NCBI GenBank assembly: GCA_000934455.1
Contig: KN884542.1
Span: 33,182 to 77,357, forward strand
Source of the DNA: Apostichopus parvimensis
Taxonomy: Eukaryota; Echinodermata; Holothuroidea; Aspidochirotida; Stichopodidae
Direction of reading: 5' to 3'
DNA: 44,176 bases
Position numbers and translations under genes: made by a program. Below the pieces are notes generated by a model. That model was not told the origin of the DNA, ran no database searches, and worked only from the letters and a program-made list of their open reading frames with translations. Below are positions 12,989 through 24,770 of this stretch, one piece after another. The stretch's first letter is position 1, and each line of letters starts with the position of its first letter.

Positions 12989-13407
12989 CCTCCTCCCACC
13001 CCTTTCTTTTTATCCTTTAACTCCTTTCCTCCCACCCCTTTCTCTTTACCCTTCCTCCCCCTGCCTCCCATCCTTTCTCTTTACCCTTCTTCCCCAGCCT
13101 CCCACCCTTTCTCTTTGCCCTTCCTCACCCTGCCTCCCCACCCTTTCTTTTTACCCTTCCTCACCCTGCCTCCCACCCCGGTCTTTTTACCCTTCCTCAC
13201 CCTGCCTCCCACCCTTTCTCTTTACCCTTCCTCACCCTGCCTCCCACCCTTTCTCTTTATCCTTCCTCCCCTGCCCCCCATCCCTTTCTCTTAACCCTGC
13301 CTAACCCCCTACCTCCCACCCTTTTTCATTACCTTCCCTCCCCCTGCCTCCCACCCTTTTACTTCACCGTTCTTCCTCCTGCCTCCGACCCTTTCAACTT
13401 CCTTCCA
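12989..13407. repeat. Pyrimidine-rich minisatellite, ~35-bp unit, about 11 copies
   Basis: Units approximate CCTGCCTCCCACCC followed by TTTCTCTTTACCCTTCCTCAC. The plus strand is almost purely C and T for more than 400 bp, with few purines per unit. Central copies (about 13090-13270) are the most alike; those at both ends are diverged. A long homopurine-homopyrimidine tract of this kind can form triplex (H-DNA) structures. Confidence 0.9.
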
Positions 13408-13890
13408 AATCAGGGAGCTACTTATAGCTAATATTAGCTAGCCTAGCTGTTCCAATCAGCAGCAATGTTACCTTATAGGCCTAGGTAAACTTCTCGGCGT
13501 TCTCGCTGTGTATCCCGCATGCACATAGGAACACACATTTATATTTACATTTTTATTAAGATAATTCCCCTCCCCCCCCCCAACCTCTGCCCTATTGTAA
13601 ACCTCGTGAAACTTATCTAAAAAACAAAGCAATTCATCTCACATGAAAAAAGGGAAAACCTACGGCGGGGGAAATTGGGAAGTCATTACATGTAAAAGGA
13701 CACATGCACGAATCCTTTCATAAATAAACTGCTCAATATTTATGCCAACAATGAAAATGAAAATCAATTTGCTACTTATCATAATATGACAAAACATGTA
13801 TTTTATAGGTCTTTGTGGATTATTATTGAAAGGAAAAGATTATTGTTAAAGGACCGCTGAAGAAGAGTATCTAGTACAATTAATTTACCT

Positions 13891-13920
13891 AACCGTAACC
13901 GAAACCATAACCGTAACCAT
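13891..13920. repeat. Hexamer repeat AACCRT-like, 5 units
   Basis: AACCGT, AACCGA, AACCAT, AACCGT, AACCAT in exact 6-bp register. This resembles, but is not, the animal telomere repeat (TTAGGG/CCCTAA). A second short patch, (CCTTAA)n, lies at about 34925-34941. Confidence 0.8.
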
Positions 13921-14451
13921 AAATGACTGTGGTCATTGCATACAGGAGGAGTGTAGTCAATTTTCATTCAGACCAGCCATATTGTTCAACGGCCAAATAT
14001 AAATAAATAAAAAGAGTTATTCAAGGGGTTTTCAAAACAAAGAGTTCCTGTACTTAAGAGATTTATTGATGTTTCCATGGACATAAATCCCCATATGATG
14101 AAAAATAACAATATCATTAGTGGGCCCACCTTTCCTTCACATGAAATAAGCTTGCTATTTAACCTGAAAATAATGTCGCACATGACAGCATATCAACCCA
14201 AACGTACGGCGTCCAAAATGCACGATATACGTTTCTCTTTCTTTCGTTCATCCAAACAATGCCTGTGAAACTACAAACAAATTGTGATATATTTTTTAAG
14301 TTTAGCTGTCATATTTTCAGTAGGCTGCCAGGAAAAAAACATCGTATAAATCGTCTTGACTGACTGCAATAATAATTTGTATCATAAGCCATGTCAGCAC
14401 ATTTTAAGCTATGTATGCGTGTGTATGTGTGTGAAGAAATTGTTTGCTTCA

Positions 14452-14618
14452 GTATATATTAATATATATATAAAGATATATATACCTATATGTATATATA
14501 TATATCTATACATATACATATAGATACATATAAATACATATATTTATATGTATATATAGATTAATAGATATATATATAGATACATATAAATACATATATG
14601 TATATGTATAGATATATC
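14452..14618. repeat. AT-rich simple repeat block (TA/TACATA)
   Basis: Continuous TATATA, GATATATATA and TACATATA words with many self-complementary stretches. Internal duplication: TAGATACATATAAATACATA at 14521 and again at 14577 (period 56). It could extrude cruciforms; no gene. Confidence 0.9.
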
Positions 14619-16221
14619 CTCTCAGACATGTTTACAGCTGTACTTCCATGTGAGCTCACAGTGATTATGTTAATTAGGCCAATAATGAGTACATTCTCAT
14701 ACCAATATTCACTCACTCACTGAGATACAAAATGACTCATTCCCTCTGTACCAGGGTTCAACTTCCATCACCTCTACCGTCTGTACAACTTCTCCATCCC
14801 TCCCTCCTCCACCTTCTCCTTATCCTCCAGATTATACTCTTCCTCTAGGCCAAAAGTGAAATTGCCAATTAATGGGAAAGTTTCTTAAAAACCTGACCCG
14901 TCTTTGAATGTATTGTTATCTTTAATGGCAGAAAATGCCAAAAAGCTATTGGCAGTGAAACATAGTCATGTATATCGTTTTCTGATCACTTTACTAATGG
15001 TGTGATCTTTAAGAGTGGAACTGCATGTGCTTTACTTTTTTATCTAAACTTTAAAATGTGCCGAGAAAATCGGTGACACAGGATAAACATTCAGCACAGG
15101 TATGTCACTCTCGGTCTGTAGATGATATAAAATTTCCTCAATGTTTTGGTATATTTAATCAGTTTTCAACAACGAAGGAAGTCAGCCATTCAGCCCAAGG
15201 AACGAGCTAAGCCAGAGTAAAACCTAAAATAGATTTTATGGGGCTATCCCCTCCCCTCCCCCCCTCCCCAAGCAAGGAAGCCCCATCACAAATTGTAGGG
15301 GGCTATTTTTGGGGCAGCAGGGGCTATTTTATGAGTTAAATGTTTAAAACATTTTATACATAGAAGCAATCATAAAAAATGTATGAAATGTGTTCTTTAA
15401 ACCATGGACTTTCTTCGGGCCTATCAACTGCAAACTTCTTAACGTTGAATGTTGCCTGGAGAAATGGATTGATTCTCACGGCACCATGTTTAAATTTCGC
15501 ACCTTGCTTGACAGAAGATAAACAGGTTGTTGTTCTTTCTTTTACCAACCAACCAACCCAATCCTTTTTCCACTGTTTGACAGTGGCCTCTTTGAAAACA
15601 ACTTTTCTTGTATGCTTTCAACAGTTTGGGGATCTCTAAAGTTATTATTTTTTATTTCTTTGCTGGGTGTGGGCCCCGCGGCGAATTAGAAAATCTCTCC
15701 ATTTTGAGCCCAGGCTATGTTTGATCGATCGTCTGAACGTATAGCATATGGTCTGCCATCACGAAAGAAATCTCAAAAACAATAATTATCGGAGGGAATC
15801 GCTGAAACATAACACGCATGTATAATTATTTCTGTTCAGTCTTTGGGAGGATCATCCTAACATAACGAAGGACATTAAGATTTCAAATATCTGCAAGCAA
15901 TTAATTGTGGCTTTTAGAAATGTGTGTGGCAGTATTAGAAATGAAAGAAGTATCTAACCTCAATACCATGGAAATATGTACTGACAGCTTTTCAAAATGT
16001 ATTTCCATTTGTGACATAGTGCAAGAGTATGCGCTCAATAACTAAACCACACTGTGATCATACATATTGATTTGGAGGTGGAAGTAGCCAGGGAGGATGG
16101 GGGGGGGGGGGAGATGGGTATAGAAAACTAAAATGCAGATTGCATGGTGACCATAATAACGTGAGAATTAAAGAGTGGAAATGAGCATTATGGGACAAAC
16201 CTCTCCAACATTTAAACTCAC

Positions 16222-16511
16222 CTTGCATTTCACTTCAAACCGAAAGAAATCATTTTTGAGAACTGATTCTTGAAAATTTTGTTACTTTTCTGGGATTTTT
16301 TATACATGTGGAACCGTCATCCATGGTACTTCTCCTCAAAGGACGAAACTTTGAGCAGGAATTCTTTAATATGAGAGGCACTGGGTTAATATCAAGGATA
16401 TGGTTGAGCGTGCACTTGAGGAGGGCCGACAGTATCAGCGTTGAGATATGCATGTTGGAGACTTTGAGTTCAACCAGCAGTAACAGAATTGTGCATCAAG
16501 TGAAATGCAAG
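16222..16511. repeat. Segment bounded by a perfect 14-bp inverted repeat
   Basis: CTTGCATTTCACTT at 16222-16235 has its exact reverse complement AAGTGAAATGCAAG at 16498-16511. The 262 bp between them are less AT-rich than the flanks and stop-poor: open on plus (16308-16514, ending in the right arm) and on minus (16250-16453). Immediate flanks (CTCAC left, TGATC right) do not give a matching target-site duplication. It could be a miniature inverted-repeat element or a decayed fragment. The 14-bp arms are unlikely, though not impossible, by chance. Confidence 0.5.
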
Positions 16512-17620
16512 TGATCACTGAGAAGTGTTTTACATTAACCGTTATAAACTAATTATCGAACCCTGTAACCAACCACCTTCTCAAAATAGCTGCTGCCATG
16601 GAATGGCAAATGCCATATCAAATGGCAAACATGGTTACAAAGCATTATTGCGAACCATTCATTCATGTCTACATCGCATTAACACAACAACGAACATGCT
16701 ACGGATCTCTCTGAACTTATCTATACATGTATTGCCATACACAGATGTTTAAAATTGTCTAGCAAATTTTGCAAATTCACACGGTATACTTAAAATACCG
16801 CAACGTTTGGTTAACTTTCTGCTCTATTGAATTACACTTTAATATATCATGAAACTTTCCGATGGCATTAAATTGTGAAAGGACAACTTTTAAAATAAAA
16901 CCTCAGTTGCTGTTAACACAAGCCCCGATACAGAAAGATCACTGAACTTTGACCGAACCGAGAAACCACATTCCTCACGGAATAAAAGCAACATTACAAA
17001 ATCTTGATCATTGTTAATGTGCAAATCCCATTGATAACTCCTGAATCAATTACATCGCACTAGTATTAAAGTCAGGCGTGAACAGTTGATATTCGGTTGT
17101 GTTTTTTAGTTCCTGGGGGCTCACCTTCACTGATTATCCTCTGCGTTTGGATTTAACCTAGTTTTCATCTTCCGCTTAATTTTGTTATTAAATTTGCATC
17201 TTCCTTTTTTAAGTGTATAATTATATTTAACGGGAGTTATCGACCGTAAATTAAGGTAATTTTTTCTAGTCATTATTTTATAATATTTTATAATAATCCT
17301 TTGACTGAGAAGATCGATCAGCAACAAAATATGCAAACTATTGTTTCTTTAATTTCTTTCTCTCGTTCTTTCCTCGTTAACCAATTTCGTAACGATCAAT
17401 GTTGAACCACGTAACACGGTAAACCTGAAACATTCGCTTTTCGTCGTCTCCGATTTCTCATCTTCAATCCTACCACTGCCTCCCAACGAAAAAAGACCAA
17501 ATAACAAAATCAATTTATACAGGAAAAGGAAACCGAGTCACCTTCTTAAACATTTTGACCTACATTCTTGAGGGAATTGGACTGCAAAGGGATCACCTCA
17601 AAAATACAAATAAAAAAGAG

Positions 17621-17621
<1 letters not shown>

Positions 17622-17651
<30 letters not shown>

Positions 17652-17714
17652 GTTGATGGAGTGATTTGTATACGCAATAAGATAAAAAAATAAAGGGGGG
17701 GGGGGGGGGGGGGG
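17622..17714. repeat. Two long poly-G tracts (G29 and G20)
   Basis: G29 at 17622-17650 and G20 at 17695-17714, separated by 44 bp that include A7. Both on the same strand and followed by a GGAGGAGAAGGAG purine stretch. Such tracts can form G-quadruplexes, and their exact length in an assembly is unreliable. Confidence 0.9.
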
Positions 17715-18277
17715 AGGAGGAGAAGGAGAAGTCATCTTGAAACACACCCAACCATATTTCACCAACAAAATTCTGTTAGCTGGAATGAAAAATCTGCGGG
17801 GAAAAATGTGATCCCAACTGGGAATTGCTACCCATTATGCTTTTAATTTTATGGAAATAAGTCAATTAAAAAGCTTTCAAAATAATTTACGAGATGGCGG
17901 AAGGGGGTATCACATATTGTAGATTATTGATTAACCAGGAGGCGCACTGATATCCCAAGGTACCTGCTCTAAGATACATCAGATGTTTATATATACAATG
18001 ACTATGTGACTGAAGGGGGGAAGAAGGCGGACTTGTATATAGTTGGCACTCATGGTTACATCCCACTAATAGTATATACTGATTGGGTAGAGGTATATAT
18101 GTATAATTGTATATATATCTATAAATCATCCATTATAATGCTAATGAACAATTGATGTAACAGTTCAAATTTGATTCAAAAGTTTGCGCTGAGAGAGCTG
18201 GAAGCGTAATAGTAACGCAGAACAACTTTTTTCATCGCAATAACTTGTCCAAATGACGAAGCTGGGGGATAATTAAT

Positions 18278-18339
18278 GTGGGTGGGTAGGTGGGTGGGTG
18301 GGTAGGTAGGTAGATATGTGGATAGGTAGGTAGGTAGGG
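18278..18339. repeat. GGTG/GGTA tetranucleotide microsatellite
   Basis: Alternating GGTG and GGTA units with a GATATGTGGATA interruption. The G-rich strand has regularly spaced GG/GGG pairs. Confidence 0.9.
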
Positions 18340-19386
18340 AATACTAGTAGTTTTCTGGTTTTCAACTGTTAACATGTTTGTTGAGGAGAAAGAGGATTTT
18401 CACAATTAGGAGGGGATAAGGAAAACTGGAAAGGGATAGGGACATGGGGAGGATTAAGAACGCCACTTAGCAGCTTATGTAATGGAAGGAAAACTGTGAA
18501 TTATTTCTTGCGAATGGAAAATTACAAAACCTGGTATAAGAAGGCCGAGCAAACCTTGGGAAGGAATCTTTCCGCTACTTCTCACCACAGCTGTCTTTAA
18601 ATCTTATGTCAAGCTCTTTCATTAACACCAGGAATACTGCACATTAACTGTGCATGAATGTGAAATTATCTTGAACTAAGTTTTAAATTTGCGAACAATT
18701 CAACCTCCCTTTGCTCCCACCTACATCCTCTGCCCCACCCCCTCCCTCATTGTTATTGTCACAACTATAATGGGGGTATAACCATTCATCTTTAATATCA
18801 AACTTTCTAATATTTCATTACATCATCGTAGTGACTGCAAAATGACATTACATCAACTTTAGTGACTGAAAATGAAACAAGTTAGAACTATGGACAAAAT
18901 ATTTCATCATTTTTGAAGGGAGAAAAAAAATTCTCTAAATGGGAGGAAACTTAAATGACGACAGTCGCTACTAAATGTCTGCGAGCCACTTGACACAACC
19001 TGTCGTAAATTTGAAAAAAAATAAAATGATCTTTAAGTCCCTCGTCTCCCTCGTCTCCCTCTTTTTTCTTTCTTTATCTTCTGAACAACATTTGATTATA
19101 TCTGATACTTTTCATGTTTCCTTTTCCTTTTCGTTTGGACACATAAAAGACTGATCAATCCCATTCCAGTACTGTCCACAAATTAAAATTGCCTCCATCC
19201 CATCCCTCCTTCTCCAATGATTACATTAAAAGCAAATGGAGTAATTGGCAGGCATTCTGATACCTTCCGATTCTCTTCACAATTCCCAGGGATCCCTAAA
19301 TTCAATTTTGGTCGCCGGGACGCTTTGAAAAAATAGGTATCGCCTTGTGCACATCTCCTCCTGGTAACAGATTTAATTCTTCTTTT

Positions 19387-19409
19387 TCTCTCTCTCTCTC
19401 TCTCTCTCT
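19387..19409. repeat. CT dinucleotide microsatellite
   Basis: About 11 CT repeats. The following 150 bp (19410-19570) are richer in CpG and contain only a 38-codon plus-strand open frame (19452-19568) with an acidic EKELEEEE stretch, which I do not call as a gene. Confidence 0.9.
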
Positions 19410-22181
19410 GATCACCGACCGGTATTCATTTTCACCACGTTGTCGTCGCCGATGACGATGTTGCCAAGGTCACGTGTCTACGATATTGATATTATTGCTA
19501 CGATGCCAGAGAAGGAACTCGAAGAAGAAGAAAGAGATTTACCGATTGTCTCCGGGCAAAAATCCTAAACGACATTCTAAGGAGGGCTAAATGAGCAAAT
19601 ATATCTCTGTAATTGACATAGAGCTGCCCGAGACATGTAGGTGACTTTTACCGAGGGTGAGAATGTTGATTTAATTTCTATAAACAACAGACTTTTTTTT
19701 CTTTTTTTTTTTGTTGTCCGGCTAAACTTGATTCGATTAAGACGTGCGACCTATGGGCAAAAATGATAGGGAGTGAAAATCGGTTTCCCTAAACAGCGTA
19801 TCGGTGACTGCGTGTGGAAATTATCGGAACGTTGGATATATTTCAGGTTGACATATATGTCGGTGAAATACAAATAGAGATTCTCTACAAAATCAGCCAT
19901 TTATGGATTGGGCATTTTTTGATAGTTTTTGCCAGCACAAATATCAGTCTCTTTCTTCCCCTCCCCATGCATGTGGGAGATAATTCAAAGATATGGATGA
20001 GTAAATATTACTCTCTTTGTTTGGTAGGAAGACTATATAGAGTAAATTCAAATAAGGAATTTCACTGTGCAAAAAGACTACTTGTACAAGTATCTCAGAA
20101 TACCAACCAATACCACTTTTAATCCTGGAAATATCTTCTGACAATGTGCCTGTCCATCTGCCATTTCACTACCCCTTCCCCTCCCCCCTCCATCCCCCCC
20201 TCCATCCCTCCCCATCCATTGCAAAAAATCTCTCACTGTCTCTCTCTCTTGTTTCAGACCATAGACCCGCAAATTATCTACCCAAACCATCTCGTCACAC
20301 ATCTCACACATATTTCACAAACAAAACATTTCTCAAAACACCTTCTGCCCAGATGCCAAGTTCCTTCCTTTCACTGTTGCTAAGCAACATGCTGCATCTT
20401 AGTCATCATCTATCCCAGTAGTGTGACAACAATTCAAACAAAAGGAAAAAGGTGGGGGGGGTGGGAATAAAATATATAATCCTCCTCTTCATCTCTCTAA
20501 CACCCTATATTGACCAGAAACATCTCAAATATTTGAACTACCGATGCAGGTCACGAGAGGATTTCGGAGCGAAGCTTTTAACATACGACTAGAACGGATA
20601 AAGCATATAATGCTCTCTGATGTTCCAACTTGCAGAATATGCATCATCTCTCCTTCCCCAAAAGCCTCCCTGGTGAGTTCCAAACACTGTTTTGAATGTG
20701 ACAAAGGAGTCAAGAGTCCGAACCAAATCTTGTTTTTACGGGGTTCGCTCGCTTTAATTTTTTCACCTCCCTTGAAAGGATCTCGTAGAGAATCCAAAAC
20801 ATAGTTGGAGTTGGAATGTTTACATTGTAAACAAGACCCCCGTGCGCTTTATGTCACTGCGTTCTAGATCTGAAATACAGTGAATGTTGTTGTGCTGATG
20901 GCTGAAGCAGGAGAGAGAGAGATTATACGAGGTCGATAACAAAATGGTTATCCCTCCAGGAATTAAAACGGAAAAAAGAAATATAATAAACCTTTAAAGA
21001 CTTTTGGAAATCTAAATCTGAATGGGATGGGGGGGGAGGAAAAGAATTCTTTTCAGTGCACATTGTCGTTTGCACCTTTTTTAATCTGGCAGGTTGTGTG
21101 ACCTCCACTCTATATTAATAAAAATATCTACAATAATATGTATAATATATATTTTTTTTTTTACGTTCAATCCCAGATATTACACACTGCTGCGTTGCAT
21201 TTGTAAAAAAGAAAGCTCTTTGAAAAATTTACATAGTTTACATTCCCAAATGCATCTGGCTCCAAAACTGTCACACAGAATCTCCTAATAGCTTGAACCT
21301 TGATGAATAACTAAAGCGTTTTCCTTTTTCTTTTCTTTTCTTTTTTCCTTTCTTTTCCCCCTTTTTTTGGCTGTTTATGTTCCATACTTCACAAAGTTTT
21401 CAAAGTTTAATTTAAATGACAATGATTTCCAAGGTGATAACTCTCGCTTGCATTACTTTGATATTCACGCTCCACTAATGAGGGCTTTTATGAACCCTTC
21501 TGTATCTCTTTGTAATTTCTCCGGTATTAATATCTGGTTGGGTTTATTTTCTTTCCTTGTTTCTCTTCCCCTTTTCAGACTCACCTACACTTAATACTTA
21601 AAATTAATGTAACGTGTCCCATAGCAACGGCAAGTATATTTCATCTCGACGCAAAACTGAAAGGCTTACCTAAAGAATCGCATGTATGTATGATTTTAGT
21701 CAGCCGCAAAAATTATTCTTTGCTTTCGAGTCTGAATAAATAAAACTGGCTTTCAGTTTTGAAATGGGAAGGGAGAAAATGGATTCGAGTTTAATATCAA
21801 AACTGGGAAACAAGTTGAGAATTTCAACAACAACAAAAAAAGTTCTTTTTGCAAGTACATATCTTTTTGAGATTGACAGATATAGGAAGAAGGCTTATTT
21901 CCAAGAGAAGCTGATAGACGTGACCATTTCTTGATACAATAAAAGTTAAGATGGATTCTAATGGCTAGGGGCTACACAATTTGTCATGCACCAAGTTCAA
22001 AACATGATTTCATTGTAATATTTTCTTTTCAAACTGCCTGGGACTGTAACAGCTGGTACCTTTCCAAACAAGCTATTTTATTTCCTTATTTCTTCATCGG
22101 GGAGGCATCCGAGAGGGTTCAACGACCTGAAGTAAAGGAAGCCATGCAACAACCATATAGAACTGAACCAAATATACTGTA

Positions 22182-22412
22182 TAGGTGGTACAGCCATATG
22201 TACAATCTATGGCAACTTATGAAAATTAATATTGGGGGGCCCATAGCATTACTATAGCAATACTATGAACTCATGCCACTAACCTTTATGTGTAGGTGGT
22301 ACAGGCATATGTACAATCTATGGCAACTTATGAAAATTAATATTGGGGGGCCCATAGCATTACTATAGCAATACTATGAACTCGTGCCACTAACCTTTAT
22401 GTGTAGGTGGTA
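22182..22412. repeat. 111-bp tandem duplication, 2 copies
   Basis: TAGGTGGTACAG starts at 22182 and 22293, and a third unit begins (TAGGTGGTA) at 22404. The copies differ at very few positions (for example CAGCCATATG versus CAGGCATATG, ACTCATGCC versus ACTCGTGCC), so the duplication is recent. Unit includes GGGGGGCCC and ACTATAGCAATACTATG. Confidence 0.95.
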
Positions 22413-24594
22413 TTCACTTTCTTAGTATGAGGTGAAACGAAAGACAGAAGAGGCAAGTTTGGGTGAAGGGAAAGTGGGAATGGGGAGGGGGTGGGGTGTT
22501 AGGGGAGGCAGTATGGGTAGTAGGTATGAGGGAGGAAATATGGGATGGGGGTAAAAGGGCAGGACAGGTTCAAGTGAAGGGCACACGGAAGTATCAGATG
22601 AATGTCCTCTATTAATAATCATCAGATCCAAGCAATAACTACTGGGAACTCTGAATTATTTCAATTCTGTCGGCCGATCTTGGAAAATCATGTAAAGGTT
22701 GATTGAGAGACGATACAGGGAGAAGATATATATAACTTCTCAAAAAATTATGCAGGGCTATGACAGGAATTAAAAATAATGCACCTCATGTCATTATTAA
22801 AGACACTCAACAGACTGTGGGTTATCTCCCACAATGCTTTGCTGCTGAGCTATTATAATTCTCATAAATCTTCCAATGGGTGGACATGTGTGCGACCAAG
22901 GAATATCAGTGCTTGGATATCTTCAGTGTTTACTGTTTACTATGAATACATTAACTTTTAAAAACACCTTCAGTGGGGAGCTTTATTCAAATCCCACACA
23001 GACCAACCACGTACGATCTGTGCACCTATCAGAGACAGCACTTCGATCCGGTCTGTCTATTTGTGACTTTCTCAAAGTGCAGCAAGCGGCAGGACGTGAC
23101 AGGATTTGATTTGTTTTGATTTATTTCATCAAGTCAAGGAATAATATTACATCATCTCAAATTATGTAATGGACGAATCATTAAAAACTGAGCACAAAGA
23201 AATTTATCAGCATGATTAAATATCCCTTTAGCCTACCTCCCCACCCTTCAATATTTACAGAACAAGTTAATTGCTTAGGCATATGGGGGGAGGGGGAGTT
23301 GGGGGGAGAGGGGAGTTGTCCGTCATAAAGTTCTCTGTCATGTATAAGGCCAAAGCTGATACTTGGGTTTTACAGTATATCCTAATAATAACTAACAACA
23401 GAAATCAATCAATTAATTAAAAGAGAATTAACCACACAGACAAAAGGCATGTTATTCCTTTAAATGTGAAATTTAGCTGAAATTAGGCTTCTTTGTTTTG
23501 AACCTTTTTTTATAGAAACAAATTGATTAAAGCTGGGATAAGAGTTGTAAGGAACCAAACAGGAGAGTTAATTGTATGGATATTACAAACAGATGCATAA
23601 ACAGAAGCTGATAAGAGCTTTCACCACTGATAGAGAGAGGATATAAACTGTGACGAAAAAAGATATCTCCCTTCACAAAGGCTGGTTTGTTCAAGATATC
23701 AAACAGCTTTGCCACAAAGAGGAATGGCTTTATGTACGTTGAGGCTCCTTCAAAATACGAGAAACAGAAATGGCTTTCAACGCATCGCTTTGTTTATCCT
23801 TCAAGAGCCCTGATATACACTTAAAAAACTAACCAGGATAAGCAGATTGTATTTAGAACGCATTTAACAACCCATTTGGAAGAGTGTCCATTTTCGTGAG
23901 AAGAATCTCATCTTCTTTTTCTTTTCTTTTTTCCTTTTTTTTCGTTTCTCATTTTTTTCTCTGTGAGGGAGAAAAGTTTGATGAATCCACCCAAGGCTTC
24001 GTAGACATGACGCCTTATAAATAAATCTGCCACGGGGCTCATATTTTTTTTCTTTCCTTGCAACAGAGAAAAAGGGAGAAAGAGAATCACCTGAAGAGGA
24101 CAACCTTGGGAAATTTCAGAGAAATATCAAACTTTATTTCAATATTTTTTTTCCTTTTTTTTCCTTTCTTCTTTTCGAGATTCGAGATTCGAAGGTACCA
24201 TTATGCACTGACGCTTCGGAGATACGTTTGCGACCCTCGGTGAAGAATTAAGATTCTCTGCGATGTGTAATTTCACCTCGCTTCCATCAACGTGATGTGA
24301 CAACTCCTCGGACGATGAGTGGATACCGTGAGAGATTGCACGAGATGCCCACTAATACACGCACTTCTTATGTCATGTCGAGAGCATGATTATTCATGGA
24401 TACAATAAACGTAAACAACTTTCACATATTTATCCAATCGTCAATATACTTATATACTTACTGGGGTTCCTAAGTTTTAACATTATATGGAATCAGTTAT
24501 GTCTAGTTACGTCGCTAACCCCCCCCCCTCCCCCTTTCGTCAAAGCTACATTGCCGACAGTATTCAAAATTCATCCTGACAGCCTCGTGCAAAG
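22413..24594. other. Non-coding segment with purine-rich patches
   Basis: G-rich patches at about 22460-22570 and 23284-23320 with GGGG/GGGA runs. No recognisable protein in the short open frames. T-rich stretches at about 23910-23960 and 24140-24175. Confidence 0.5.
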
Positions 24595-24742
24595 NNNNNN
24601 NNNNNNNNNNNNNNNNNNNNNNNNNNNNNNNNNNNNNNNNNNNNNNNNNNNNNNNNNNNNNNNNNNNNNNNNNNNNNNNNNNNNNNNNNNNNNNNNNNNN
24701 NNNNNNNNNNNNNNNNNNNNNNNNNNNNNNNNNNNNNNNNNN
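24595..24742. other. Assembly gap (148 N)
   Basis: Unresolved bases. The right flank begins directly with (TCC)n at 24743-24760, so the gap probably covers the rest of this microsatellite or a minisatellite. The 149-codon open frame spanning it is an artefact of the Ns. Confidence 0.98.
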
Positions 24743-24770
24743 TCCTCCTCCTCCTCCTCCTCTCCCCCTC
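24743..24770. repeat. TCC trinucleotide microsatellite at gap edge
   Basis: TCCTCCTCCTCCTCCTCC followed by TCTCCCCCTCC. Repeat length is unknown because its left part runs into the gap. Confidence 0.9.

Larger units (their letters stand above)
13408..16221. other. Non-coding segment between minisatellite and inverted-repeat segment
   Basis: Contains the hexamer and AT blocks listed separately and a G13 run at 16099-16111. Around 15354-15639 both strands carry open frames (64 and 86 codons), but neither protein shows a recognisable motif and no splice-site framing stands out. Confidence 0.45.
16512..22181. other. AT-rich non-coding segment
   Basis: No supported gene. Besides the simple repeats listed separately it contains a C-rich stretch at about 20170-20215 and a segment at 20525-20804 that is open on both strands (90 codons minus, 86 plus) without recognisable protein motifs. 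Confidence 0.5.

Noticed and set aside
19452-19568. Small 38-codon frame with an acidic EKELEEEERDL stretch
   Set aside because: Too short to judge, partly produced by a GAA-rich run, and without splice or start context.
21230-21256. Candidate next plexin exon on minus strand starting K-C-I-W-E-C-K-L-C
   Set aside because: The cysteine spacing does not match the rest of a PSI domain, the preceding sequence lacks a pyrimidine tract, and a stop follows within about 25 codons.
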